A stretch of 64,000 nt of DNA from Cellulomonas aerilata. GTDB taxonomy: Bacteria; Actinomycetota; Actinomycetes; Actinomycetales; Cellulomonadaceae. The DNA lies in the NCBI RefSeq assembly GCF_007991755.1, contig NZ_BJYY01000016.1, positions 159,719-223,718 of the forward strand. Reading direction: 5' to 3'. This document shows positions 45,416-53,441 of this stretch, piece after piece. The notes beneath the pieces are model-generated. The model was not told the DNA's origin. It saw only the letters and a list, made by a program, of their open reading frames with translations, and searched no databases. The position numbers and the translations under genes are program-made. Each line of letters begins with the position of its first letter. The first letter of the stretch is position 1.

Positions 45416-46084
45416 ATGAGCAGCCCTGCCCGGCCGGACATGGACGACCTCCTGCAGGAGATGATCGCGCCCGCCACCCCCAGCGCGGCCGACCGCGCCC
45501 GGCGTCGCCGGCTGGCCGCGAGCGCCGCGACCGTCGGCCTGGGCCTGGTCGGCGTGACGTCGCTGACCACCTCCGCGCTGTTCACCGACAACGACTCCGT
45601 CTCGGGGGGCGGCTTCACGACCGGCACCGTCGACGTCGGCCTCACGGCCGCCGAGACGTTCCTGGAGGTCGCCTCCATGGTCCCCGGGGACGCGGCGTAC
45701 CAGCCGCTCACGGTGCGCAACGACGGATCGCTCGGGTACCGCTACGCCGTCGAGAAGTCCTTCGCCGACACCGGTGACGCGGCGCTGTCCGGCCAGCTCC
45801 AGCTCGCGGTGTACTCCGTCGTGGACGAGGCGTCGTGCACCGCCGACGGCGTCGCGGGCCTGCAGCCGCTGCGGGCACCCGCCCCGGTCGCCGCGGACGG
45901 GCCGGTTTTGATCGGCGACCGCACCACCGGCGGCCAGGCCGGCGACCGGCTGGTCGTCGCGACCGACGTGGACGTCCTGTGCTTCGGCCTGTACCTGCCG
46001 CCGGAGACCGACAACACCTTCCAGAACGCCTCGACGACCCTGGGCCTGACGGTCTGGGCCGAGCAGTCCGCGCACAACGACTGA
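45416..46084 (+). CDS. TasA/camelysin-like exported protein with SipW-type signal peptide
   Basis: A 222-residue protein. About 37 cytoplasmic residues with RARRRRLAAS precede a hydrophobic segment ending GVTSLTTSALFTDNDSVSGG, which is the pattern of SipW-dependent signal peptides. The mature part is beta-rich with NDG and FTTGTVDVGLTA, as in TasA-like fibre subunits, and has two Cys (SCTAD and VLCFGLY) that may form a disulfide. It is followed 3 bp later by an ER-type signal peptidase. Function as a surface fibre or matrix subunit is inferred from Bacillus TasA/SipW. Confidence 0.8.
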   Translation: MSSPARPDMDDLLQEMIAPATPSAADRARRRRLAASAATVGLGLVGVTSLTTSALFTDNDSVSGGGFTTGTVDVGLTAAETFLEVASMVPGDAAYQPLTVRNDGSLGYRYAVEKSFADTGDAALSGQLQLAVYSVVDEASCTADGVAGLQPLRAPAPVAADGPVLIGDRTTGGQAGDRLVVATDVDVLCFGLYLPPETDNTFQNASTTLGLTVWAEQSAHND

Positions 46085-46087
46085 CCC

Positions 46088-46810
46088 ATGACCCTCCTCC
46101 CCGTGCCGACCGCCCCTCGACGGCGACCCGGCCCGCGCCTGCGCCTGCGCCTGCGCCTGCGCCTGCGCCTGCGAAGGGTCGACCGGGGTCGCGCCGTGCG
46201 CACCGCGCTGTGGTCGCTCGTCGTGGTGTGCGCCGGCGCGTACGCCGCGTCGCTGCTGGTGCCGTTCTGGTACGGGCTGCACGACCAGCGCCTGCTGATC
46301 GTCACGTCCGGGTCCATGGCGCCGGCCTTCCGCGCCGGTGACGCGGTGGTCCTGCAGCCGGTCGAGGACCCGTCCGACCTGCGCACCGGTCAGGTCGTCT
46401 CCTTCTGGCCGCCCGGCTCCGACGAGCTGGTGACGCACCGGATCGAGGAGCTCACGCGCCGGCCCGTCCTGGAGCAGCAGGAGGCGACCGGCCGGATGGT
46501 CCCCGTGCTGGACCGGGCCGGCCGGCCGATCCTGCGCGAGTACCTGGTCACCCGCGGCGACGCCAATCCCACCCGCGACCCCGACGCCGTCCCGGTGTCC
46601 CGGGTCCGCGGCGTCGTGCTCGCGGCCCACGCCCACTGGGGCGCGGTGCTGAGCTGGGCGCACAGCGACCTGGGCCGGCTGGTCATGCTGGCTCCCCCGC
46701 TGGCCGCGCTCGCCGGGATGGAGGTCACCGCCGTGGTCCGGGCACGCCGTGAGCGACCCGACCGCGCCGCCCGCGACCGAGGACGGACCGATGAGCTCGT
46801 CCTCGACTAG
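46088..46810 (+). CDS. ER-type (SipW-like) signal peptidase I
   Basis: A 240-residue membrane protease. N-terminal helix about residues 42-63, then the catalytic Ser in VTSGSMAPAFRAGD (about residue 76). The usual bacterial Lys is replaced by His in LVTHRIEEL (about 118), as in SipW and eukaryotic ER signal peptidases. VTRGDANPTRDP holds the conserved Asp region. A second helix lies at the C-terminus. The extreme N-terminus is a run of alternating Arg-Leu encoded by six GCGCCT repeats. Placed between two exported proteins, it probably processes both. Confidence 0.9.
   Translation: MTLLPVPTAPRRRPGPRLRLRLRLRLRLRRVDRGRAVRTALWSLVVVCAGAYAASLLVPFWYGLHDQRLLIVTSGSMAPAFRAGDAVVLQPVEDPSDLRTGQVVSFWPPGSDELVTHRIEELTRRPVLEQQEATGRMVPVLDRAGRPILREYLVTRGDANPTRDPDAVPVSRVRGVVLAAHAHWGAVLSWAHSDLGRLVMLAPPLAALAGMEVTAVVRARRERPDRAARDRGRTDELVLD
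46135..46173 (+). repeat. GCGCCT hexanucleotide repeat, six perfect copies
   Basis: Six GCGCCT units at 46135-46170 plus a partial one, encoding the Arg-Leu run near the signal peptidase N-terminus. Copy changes would remain in frame. Confidence 0.9.
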
Positions 46811-47948
46811 GCACCGGGTCGCGCTCGTCGCCCTGGCCGGGCTCACCTGCCTCGTGCCGGCCGGCCTCGTCGCGGCACCCGAGCGCACGTCGGCGACCTT
46901 CACCGCCTCGGCGTCCGCCGGCGGGGCGGTCACGACGACGGCCGCGTGCGTCGGCGACCCGTCCACCTTCACCTCGGGTCGGCTCGACGCCGCCACCCCG
47001 CTGCTGCGCTGGAGCTTCTCCCGCCCGGGGGCGGACCCGGCCGTCCCCTCCGGCTCCGCCACGGCCGGCCTGCTGCAGTGCGACCCGGTCGACCTCGCCG
47101 CGGGCGGGGACGCCGGGACGTCGGCGGTGCGGTCCCTCGACCTCGCCGGCACCGTGGGCGGCGGCCCCACCTCGGGTCCGGTCCTGCCCGCGGGCCCGGC
47201 GACCCTGCTGCTGTGGGTGCAGGTCGGTGCCGGCGACGGCGAGCTGGCCTCGCTCTCGGTCACGACCCCGCAGAGCCTGCCCGCCGACCCTGCGGACGCC
47301 GGCGCCCTCCAGGGCCTGTCGGCCTCCGACTCCCTCTCGGACCCGGCTCCCGCGGCAGGCTCCACGCCGTCCGCGACGGCGACCGGGTCCGCCGAGGCCC
47401 CGATCGAGGGCGCGCCGGCACCCGACACCGCGCCCAGCACGCCAGACCCGTCGGACCCGTCGGACCCGTCGGACCCGTCCGACCCGGCGGACGAGCCTGC
47501 GGACCCGCCCGGCACGCCGTCGGACGCACCCGACGGTCCGGACGCGCCGGCCGCCGGTCCGGACACCCCCCGGCCCGCCGACCTCCTGGTCCTCGGCGTG
47601 GCCGGCGACCTCCTGGTCCTGAGCCACGTCCACGCCGACGGGACGACCACCGTCCTGGCGAGCGTCCCGCTGGGGCGGGACGACGTCCACCTCGTCGCGG
47701 TCGGACTCGGCGCGGAGGTGGACGGCGCCGCACCCGTCACGCTGGCGGTCGACGACGGCGCAGCCACCGCCCCGGTCCCGTTCGCGGGCACGCCGGCCGG
47801 CGCGTCGCTGACCGTGGGCGCCCGGCCCGGTGCGACGCCGCCCGTCGGACGGGTGGACGAGGTGACCCTGCTGTCCGGTGACCTCGACCCGGCGGCGCGC
47901 TCGGAGCTGCTGTCGGCCGACCGCTGGTGGTCCCCGACCGGCGCCTGA
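46791..47948 (+). CDS. Secreted LamG-like protein with SipW-type signal
   Basis: A 385-residue exported protein. Signal: RHRVALVALAGLTCLVPAGLVAA followed by ERTSATFTASASAGGAV, close to the SipW-dependent pattern. Two beta-rich halves (LLRWSFSRPG and DEVTLLSGDL near the end) look like a concanavalin/LamG-type fold split by a linker with five SDP repeats. No LPXTG or C-terminal anchor is seen. ATG 46791 overlaps the signal peptidase gene by 20 bases and has GGACGGA before it. GTG 46749 is a longer alternative. It may be cleaved by the upstream peptidase and may bind sugars or the fibre. Confidence 0.7.
   Translation: MSSSSTRHRVALVALAGLTCLVPAGLVAAPERTSATFTASASAGGAVTTTAACVGDPSTFTSGRLDAATPLLRWSFSRPGADPAVPSGSATAGLLQCDPVDLAAGGDAGTSAVRSLDLAGTVGGGPTSGPVLPAGPATLLLWVQVGAGDGELASLSVTTPQSLPADPADAGALQGLSASDSLSDPAPAAGSTPSATATGSAEAPIEGAPAPDTAPSTPDPSDPSDPSDPSDPADEPADPPGTPSDAPDGPDAPAAGPDTPRPADLLVLGVAGDLLVLSHVHADGTTTVLASVPLGRDDVHLVAVGLGAEVDGAAPVTLAVDDGAATAPVPFAGTPAGASLTVGARPGATPPVGRVDEVTLLSGDLDPAARSELLSADRWWSPTGA
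47445..47489 (+). repeat. 9-bp tandem repeat (GACCCGTCG type), five copies
   Basis: Three identical and two variant units encoding Ser-Asp-Pro repeats in the linker of the LamG-like protein. Confidence 0.85.
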
Positions 47949-47969
47949 CGGGCGCCTGACCGGCGCCGG
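47938..47969. terminator. Hairpin at the stop of the LamG-like gene
   Basis: CCGGCGCC (47938-47945) can pair with GGCGCCGG (47962-47969) around a loop containing the stop codon. It lies between convergent genes. Tentative. Confidence 0.35.
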
Positions 47970-47992
47970 CCCCGGTCCGGCCTCGACCCGCG

Positions 47993-49321
47993 TCAGCCCG
48001 CGCGCCGTCGGCCGCGGCGGCCGGCCCCGAGCCGGGACGCGCGCACCACCACCCCGGCGACCAGCACACCGGCCCCCGCCAGCACGGCGGACGGCGGCAG
48101 CGTGAGCACGAGCAGCGCGCAGCCGGCCAGCCCCAGGACCTGCAGCCCGCGCGGCGTGCGCCGGTCCGGCCCGACCTGCCCGAACGCCGCCGCGTTCGCG
48201 ATCGCGTAGTAGACGAGCACCCCGAAGGACGAGAACGCGATCAGGGTCGTCACGTCGGCGACCAGCACGCCGACGACGACCGCCGCCCCCACCACCCCCT
48301 GCGCCCGGTGCGGCACGCGGTGGCGCGGGTGCACCGCGGCCAGGGCGCGCGGCAGCTCGCCGTCCTGCGCCATCGCGAACGCCGTCCTCCCCACGCCGGC
48401 CACCAGGCCGAGGAGCGCGCCCAGGCACGCCGCGGCGGCACCGACCCGGACCCACCAGAGGCCGCCCGGCGCACCCGCCGCAACGACGACGTCGACCAGG
48501 GGCGCCGCGGACGCGGCGAGCCGGTCCGGTCCGAGCACGCCGAGCGCGACCACGGCGACCGCCGCGTAGACCGCCACGACGATCGCCAGGGCGGCGCGGA
48601 CGGCCTGCGGGATCACCACCCGCGGCCGGACCACCTCCTCGCCGAGGGTCGCGAGGCGCGCGTACCCGGCGAGGGCGAAGAACAGGAGGCCCGCGGACTG
48701 CAGCACCCCCAGCACCCCGCCGCCGCACGGACCGGAGGGGCACGGTGGGGCACCCGGTGGAGCCGCGGCGACCGGCCCCGGTCCGGCGGCCGACCACGCA
48801 CCGACCGTGACGACGGCGCCCAGCACGAGCAGGGTGACGGTGACGAGCACCCGGGTGAGCCGCGCGGTGCGGGTGATCCCCCGCGCGTTCACCGCGACCA
48901 GGACGACGACGGCTGCGACCGCGACGGGCCGCTGCACCTGCGGGGCGGCGTACGCCGCGAACGTCATCGCCATCGCCGCGCAGGACGCCGTCTTGCCCAC
49001 GACGAAGCACCACCCGGCCACGAACCCCGGCCACGGGCCGAGCCGCTCCCGGCCGTACCGGTACGCGCCCCCCGACGTCGGCATGGCGGCGGCCAGCTGC
49101 GCGGTCGACATGGCGTTCGCGTAGGCGACGACGGCTGCGACCGCGAGCCCGAGCAGCAGCAGCCGGCCTGCCGCCGCGGACGCCGGGGCGAGCACGGCGA
49201 ACACCCCCGCGCCGAGCATGGAGCCGACCCCCAGGACGACGGCGTCGCCCAGCCCCAGGCGGCGCACGAGCGTGGGCGGGGTCGAGGCGTCGGCGGACGG
49301 CGACGGGGGTCCGGCGGGCAC
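47993..49321 (-). CDS. APC-family amino acid permease
   Basis: A 442-residue permease with about 12 hydrophobic helices. The APC start signature is LGLGDAVVLGVGSMLGAGVFA (residues about 21-41; substrate-binding GxGxG in helix 1), and helix 6 has LFFALAGYARLATLGEEV. The substrate is probably an amino acid or amine. GTG 49321 is chosen because TACGCT (49334-49329) ends 7 nt upstream and the longer frame is antisense to the divergent gene. Confidence 0.88.
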   Translation of the reverse strand: MPAGPPSPSADASTPPTLVRRLGLGDAVVLGVGSMLGAGVFAVLAPASAAAGRLLLLGLAVAAVVAYANAMSTAQLAAAMPTSGGAYRYGRERLGPWPGFVAGWCFVVGKTASCAAMAMTFAAYAAPQVQRPVAVAAVVVLVAVNARGITRTARLTRVLVTVTLLVLGAVVTVGAWSAAGPGPVAAAPPGAPPCPSGPCGGGVLGVLQSAGLLFFALAGYARLATLGEEVVRPRVVIPQAVRAALAIVVAVYAAVAVVALGVLGPDRLAASAAPLVDVVVAAGAPGGLWWVRVGAAAACLGALLGLVAGVGRTAFAMAQDGELPRALAAVHPRHRVPHRAQGVVGAAVVVGVLVADVTTLIAFSSFGVLVYYAIANAAAFGQVGPDRRTPRGLQVLGLAGCALLVLTLPPSAVLAGAGVLVAGVVVRASRLGAGRRGRRRAG

Positions 49322-49372
49322 GTGCGCCAGCGTAGGGACGACCGGTGGCGTCCGGCGCCGTAGCGTGAGCGC

Positions 49373-49786
49373 GTGCCGACCCCTGGAGCGCCGCCGACCC
49401 CACCCGGCTCGGCGCTCGCGCTGGCGGCCCTCCTCGCGGGGGCCGGGGTGACCCACCTCGTCCGGCCCCGGCTCTACGAGCGGCTGATCCCGCCCTGGCT
49501 CGGCGCCCCCCGGCCGTGGGTCGTGGGCAGCGGCCTCGCCGAGCTGGCCTGCGCCGCGGCGGTCACGGCGCCGCGCACGCGCCGGGCCGGTGCCCTGGCC
49601 ACGTGCGCGCTCTTCGTGCTGGTCTTCCCGGGCAACGTCCAGATGGCCCTCGACTCCCGTGCCGGCAGCCGGTCGTGGGCCCGTCGCCCCGCCGTGGCAT
49701 GGGGGCGTCTGCCCCTGCAGGTCCCGCTGGTGCTCTGGGCGTGGCGGGTGGCGCAGCGCGAGGCGTCCGGCGGGCCGGCGACGTAG
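49373..49786 (+). CDS. DoxX-like small membrane protein
   Basis: A 137-residue protein with four hydrophobic segments and the DoxX-like pattern: THLVRPRLYERLIPPWLG after helix 1, GLAELACAAA in helix 2, FPGNVQMALD after helix 3. Function unknown; relatives are linked to redox or lipid environments. GTG 49373 has TAGCGT (49361-49366) 6 nt upstream. Diverges from the permease over a 51-bp gap holding both promoters. Confidence 0.75.
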   Translation: MPTPGAPPTPPGSALALAALLAGAGVTHLVRPRLYERLIPPWLGAPRPWVVGSGLAELACAAAVTAPRTRRAGALATCALFVLVFPGNVQMALDSRAGSRSWARRPAVAWGRLPLQVPLVLWAWRVAQREASGGPAT

Positions 49787-49793
49787 TCGCCCG

Positions 49794-50384
49794 TCAGACC
49801 CCGACCACGGCGCTGCGTCGCTCGAGCAGCACCACGTCGCGCCACCGGCCGTCGCGCCGGGCGATCCGCTCCCGCACCCCGACGCGCCGGAAGCCGAACC
49901 GCTCGTGCAGCGCGAGGCTGGCCACGTTCTCGGGGAGGACGCCGGACTGGATCGTCCAGATCCCGCCCTCCTCGCAGCTGCGCACGAGCCGGCGCATCAG
50001 CGCGGCCCCCACCCCGCGGCCACGCGCGGCGCCGGCCACGTAGACGCTGTGCTCGACCACGCCGGCGTACGCGGCCCGCGCACTGACCAGGCTCACCGCG
50101 ACCCACCCGACCACCGGGCCGGCGCCGCCCGCCGCCGCGGGCGCGATGGCGACGAAGCGGTGGTCGGGCAACCGGGACCTGTCCCACGCGTCCCACGTCG
50201 GGACGTCGGTCTCGAAGGTCGCCTCACCGGTCGCGATCCCCTCGGCGTAGACCGCGAGGACCGCGGCCGCGTGGCGGGCCTCCATCGGCTCGACCACGAC
50301 CGGCGCGTCGGACGACGGGGTCACCCGCCCGGCGCCGCGGGCGACGGCGGTGAGGTCCGGTCCCGGGCGGTCGGGGGTCGTCAT
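49794..50384 (-). CDS. GNAT-family N-acetyltransferase (phosphinothricin/MnaT type)
   Basis: A 196-residue acetyltransferase. Conserved: YAEGIATGEATFETDVPTW near the start, SVYVAGAARGRGVGAALM (acetyl-CoA loop), and NVASLALHERFGFRRVGVRER. This is the pattern of PAT/MnaT enzymes that acetylate phosphinothricin or methionine analogues. ATG 50384 has CATGAT (50396-50391) 6 nt upstream. Convergent with the DoxX-like gene with only 7 bp between stops. Confidence 0.88.
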   Translation of the reverse strand: MTTPDRPGPDLTAVARGAGRVTPSSDAPVVVEPMEARHAAAVLAVYAEGIATGEATFETDVPTWDAWDRSRLPDHRFVAIAPAAAGGAGPVVGWVAVSLVSARAAYAGVVEHSVYVAGAARGRGVGAALMRRLVRSCEEGGIWTIQSGVLPENVASLALHERFGFRRVGVRERIARRDGRWRDVVLLERRSAVVGV

Positions 50385-50480
50385 GGCGCCATCATGGCGC
50401 GCACGGGCAGCCCGCCGGGCGGACGCCCGCGAGGCCCGCCGGACCGACCGGCCGGCGTCCGCGCACGCCCGCCCAGCCCC

Positions 50481-50527
50481 CTCAGCCGCCCAGCCACCTC
50501 AGCCGCCCAGCCACCTCAGCCGCCCAG
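50481..50527. repeat. 17-bp tandem repeat, about 2.8 copies
   Basis: CTCAGCCGCCCAGCCAC at 50481-50497 and 50498-50514, with a partial third copy to 50527. Intergenic, downstream of a small minus-strand gene. Confidence 0.8.
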
Positions 50528-50536
50528 GGCGGCCAG

Positions 50537-50550
50537 TCGGCCTAGGCCGA
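50537..50550. terminator. 14-nt palindrome at the stop of the small gene
   Basis: TCGGCCTAGGCCGA contains the TAG stop (50544-50542, minus strand). With CCGCCCAGGGCGG (50520-50532) just beyond, it may contribute to termination. Weak. Confidence 0.35.
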
Positions 50551-50802
50551 GCGCAGGGGGGCCACGCGGACGTCGTCCGCCTCCGCCGGACGCGGGGCGG
50601 GGCGCTCGACGAGCGCCAGGACGCGGCCGGCCATGAACCGCGCGGTCCGGACGGGCGTACCGCCGCGGGTGGTCTCGACGACCTCGACGACGCCGCGGCC
50701 GTGGGTGACGTCGACGCGCCGGCCGGCCCGGGTCGCCTCGATCTCGTAGGTAAGGGTGCTGCCCCCGGCGTCGATCACGATCTCGACTCGGTCGCCCTTC
50801 AT
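50542..50802 (-). CDS. Small conserved hypothetical protein
   Basis: An 86-residue soluble protein, predicted mostly beta: MKGDRVEIVIDAGGSTLTYE, then alternating strands with VEVVETTRGGTPVRTARFMAGRVLALVE. No family recognised. ATG 50802 has GAGGAGG upstream, so it has a normal leader. It diverges from the MFS gene. Confidence 0.7.
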   Translation of the reverse strand: MKGDRVEIVIDAGGSTLTYEIEATRAGRRVDVTHGRGVVEVVETTRGGTPVRTARFMAGRVLALVERPAPRPAEADDVRVAPLRSA

Positions 50803-50933
50803 GCGCCAACCTCCTCGTGGCGGGTCCGGCCCGGCGCCGCGCCCATCGGGTCAACGCTCGCCGGGGGTCCGCGCATTCCCCCCGAGCGCCGCGAAAACCG
50901 GCGCTGACCTGCACGGACGGATACCCTGACGCC

Positions 50934-52364
50934 GTGAGTCACGAGTCCGGCGTGCCCTCGGCCGTCCCCGCCTCCCCCGCCGTCCCGGCCGCACCGGCAC
51001 CCCTGCGCGGTCACGTCGCGGCGTGGGCCCTGTGGGACTGGGGGTCCGCGGCCTTCAACGCCGTCGTCACCACGTTCGTGTTCACGCGCTGGCTCACCAG
51101 CGACGCCTTCGCCGACCCCGCCACCGTCGCGGCCGCGGCGCGGGAGGGCGACGCGGGCGGGCCCGCCACCGCCGCCCTGGACGCCGTCCTCGCGCAGCAC
51201 TCGGCCTGGCTGGGCTGGGGCCTGACGGTCGCCGGGCTCCTCATCGCCCTGCTCGCACCGGTCATCGGCGCCCGCTCCGACGACGCCGGGCGACGACGGC
51301 GCTGGCTCGCGGTGCACACCGCGGTGACCGTCGTGATCTGCGCCGCGATGTTCCTCGTGCGCCCCGACCCCGGGTCGCTGACCGAGAACCTGCTGCTCGG
51401 CATCGTCCTGCTGTCCGTCGGCAACGTCTTCTTCGAGCTGGCCGGGGTCAACTACAACGGGATGCTGTCGCAGGTCTCCACCCCCGCCACGCGGGGGCGG
51501 GTCAGCGGCCTGGGCTGGGGCGCGGGCTACCTCGGCGGCATCGTGCTGCTGCTCATCCTGTTCGTCGGGTTCATCAACCCCGACGTGGGGTGGTTCGGGG
51601 TCACCGGCGAGGACGGCCTGGACGTCCGGCTGTCGGTCCTGCTCTCCGCCGTCTGGTTCGCCGTCTTCGCCGTCCCGGTGCTGCTCGCCGTCCCCGAGGC
51701 CCCGCCCCACCCGCGCCGCGCGCGCACCGGGATCGTCGCCTCGTACCGCCGCCTGTTCGCCGACATCGCGGCGCTGTGGCGCGAGCGTCGTCCGACCCTG
51801 TGGTTCCTGCTGGCCAGCGCCGTCTACCGCGACGGCCTGGCCGGGGTGTTCACGTTCGGCGCCGTCATCGCCTCGGGGACGTTCGGGTTCAGCGCGAGCG
51901 GCGTCGTGCTGTTCGCCATCGTCGCGAACGTCGTCGCCGGGGTGTCGACCATCGTCGCCGGCCACCTGGACGACCGGGTCGGCCCCAAGGCGATCATCGT
52001 CACCGCCCTGGTGGGTCTCCTCGTGGCGGGCACCGCCGTCTTCTTCCTGCACGACGGCGGCCAGGGCGTCTTCTGGGTGTTCGGCCTCATGCTCTGCGTC
52101 TTCGTCGGCCCGGCGCAGTCGTGCAGCCGCTCCCTGCTGTCGCGCGTCATCCCGCCGGGTCGGGAGAGCGAGGTGTTCGGGCTGTACGCGACCACCGGAC
52201 GCGCGGCGAGCTTCCTGGCGCCGCTCGCCTTCTCGACCTTCGTCGTGGTGTCGGGATCGCAGCACTGGGGGATCGTGGGGCTCATGCTCGTGCTCGCGCT
52301 GGGCCTGGCCCTGCTGCTGCCGATCCGGGTCGCCGGGCGCGCTCCCGCGGAGGCGACGCCGTGA
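50934..52364 (+). CDS. MFS transporter, UMF1/Atg22-like
   Basis: A 476-residue permease with about 12 hydrophobic helices. It begins with the UMF1 signature WALWDWGSAAFNAVVTTFVF and has GVNYNGMLSQVSTPATRGRVSGLGW in the middle region, typical of Atg22-like proteins. GTG 50934 is preceded by TACCCT (50922-50927), 6 nt upstream. Its stop overlaps the next gene (GTGA), a lipase-like hydrolase, suggesting they work on related compounds. Substrate unknown. Confidence 0.88.
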   Translation: MSHESGVPSAVPASPAVPAAPAPLRGHVAAWALWDWGSAAFNAVVTTFVFTRWLTSDAFADPATVAAAAREGDAGGPATAALDAVLAQHSAWLGWGLTVAGLLIALLAPVIGARSDDAGRRRRWLAVHTAVTVVICAAMFLVRPDPGSLTENLLLGIVLLSVGNVFFELAGVNYNGMLSQVSTPATRGRVSGLGWGAGYLGGIVLLLILFVGFINPDVGWFGVTGEDGLDVRLSVLLSAVWFAVFAVPVLLAVPEAPPHPRRARTGIVASYRRLFADIAALWRERRPTLWFLLASAVYRDGLAGVFTFGAVIASGTFGFSASGVVLFAIVANVVAGVSTIVAGHLDDRVGPKAIIVTALVGLLVAGTAVFFLHDGGQGVFWVFGLMLCVFVGPAQSCSRSLLSRVIPPGRESEVFGLYATTGRAASFLAPLAFSTFVVVSGSQHWGIVGLMLVLALGLALLLPIRVAGRAPAEATP

Positions 52365-53356
52365 GGACCGCGACGACGACCTGGGTCGCGGACCCGCTGG
52401 GGGCGGACTGGGAGCAGACCACGCTGAGCCTGGGGACCGATGCCGAGGGTCCGGTGGTCGCCACGCTCGTGCGGCGCCGGCCCGGTGCCGCGCAGGGGTC
52501 CGGCACGGCGGGCGCGGCAGGGTCCGCCCGCCCGGCGGTGCTGTACCTGCACGGGTACAACGACTACTTCTTCCAGGCCCACCTGGCCGACCGCAGCGAG
52601 GAGCACGGGTACGACTTCTACGCCCTGGACCTGCGCAAGTGCGGACGGTCGCTGCGCCCGTGGCAGACCCCGCACTACTGCACCGACCTCCGCGAGTACC
52701 TGCCCGAGCTGGACGCGGCGAGCCGGATGGTCCGCGACCTGGGGCACGACCGGCTCGTGCTCATGGGCCACTCGACCGGCGGGCTGCTGGCGAGCCTCTT
52801 CGCGCACAGCGTGCGGCGCAGCCGCCGGGTCGACGCCCTGGTGCTCAACAGCCCGTGGTTCGACCTCAACGCCCCCTGGTTCGACCGGGTCGTCTCGACC
52901 CGGCTGGTGGACGCCCTCGGCCCGCTCGCCCCGCAGCGCGTGCTGACCCAGGGCGGGTCGCCGTACTCGCGACGGCTGCACGTGGACCACGGCGGGCAGT
53001 GGGAGTACGACCTCGACCTCAAGGCGGCCGCCGGGATCCCGGCCCGGGCCGGCTGGCTGCGGGCCGTCCGGCGCGGGCACGCCCGGCTCGCCCGCGGCCT
53101 GGAGATCGCGGTGCCGGTGCTGGTGTGCACCGCCGCGAGCAGCGGCCCGAACCGGGAGGACAACCCGGACCTGGACCGCCAGGACACCGTGCTGGACGTC
53201 GACCACATCGCCGCGCGCGCGCCGCGGCTGGGACCGGACGTCACCCTCGTGCGCATCGAGGACGGCATCCACGACCTGAGCCTGTCCGCCGAGCCCGCCC
53301 GGACAAGCTTCTTCGACACCGTCTTCGGCTGGCTGGACGGGCACCTGACCCGGTGA
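52361..53356 (+). CDS. Alpha/beta hydrolase, lysophospholipase/monoacylglycerol lipase-like
   Basis: A 331-residue serine hydrolase without signal peptide. The HG motif is YLHGYNDYFFQAH, the nucleophile elbow MGHSTGGLLA (Ser about residue 138), the acid probably within DRQDTVLDVD, and the His in EDGIHDLSL (about 306). It belongs to the S33/lysophospholipase-like group. Translationally coupled to the UMF1-type transporter, so it may process an imported or exported lipid-like compound. Confidence 0.85.
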   Translation: MRTATTTWVADPLGADWEQTTLSLGTDAEGPVVATLVRRRPGAAQGSGTAGAAGSARPAVLYLHGYNDYFFQAHLADRSEEHGYDFYALDLRKCGRSLRPWQTPHYCTDLREYLPELDAASRMVRDLGHDRLVLMGHSTGGLLASLFAHSVRRSRRVDALVLNSPWFDLNAPWFDRVVSTRLVDALGPLAPQRVLTQGGSPYSRRLHVDHGGQWEYDLDLKAAAGIPARAGWLRAVRRGHARLARGLEIAVPVLVCTAASSGPNREDNPDLDRQDTVLDVDHIAARAPRLGPDVTLVRIEDGIHDLSLSAEPARTSFFDTVFGWLDGHLTR

Positions 53357-53441
53357 GCGCCGCCGTGTGCGTGGCCACCCGCGGATCGGCGAGGATGTGC
53401 GGCGACGCGCGGACCGCCCGCGCCCGTGAGCTGGAGCGCGC

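Noticed and set aside
43094..47791. A 1,565-codon minus-strand frame
   Set aside because: It is antisense to the GGDEF-EAL gene and the fibre module, with shadow composition.
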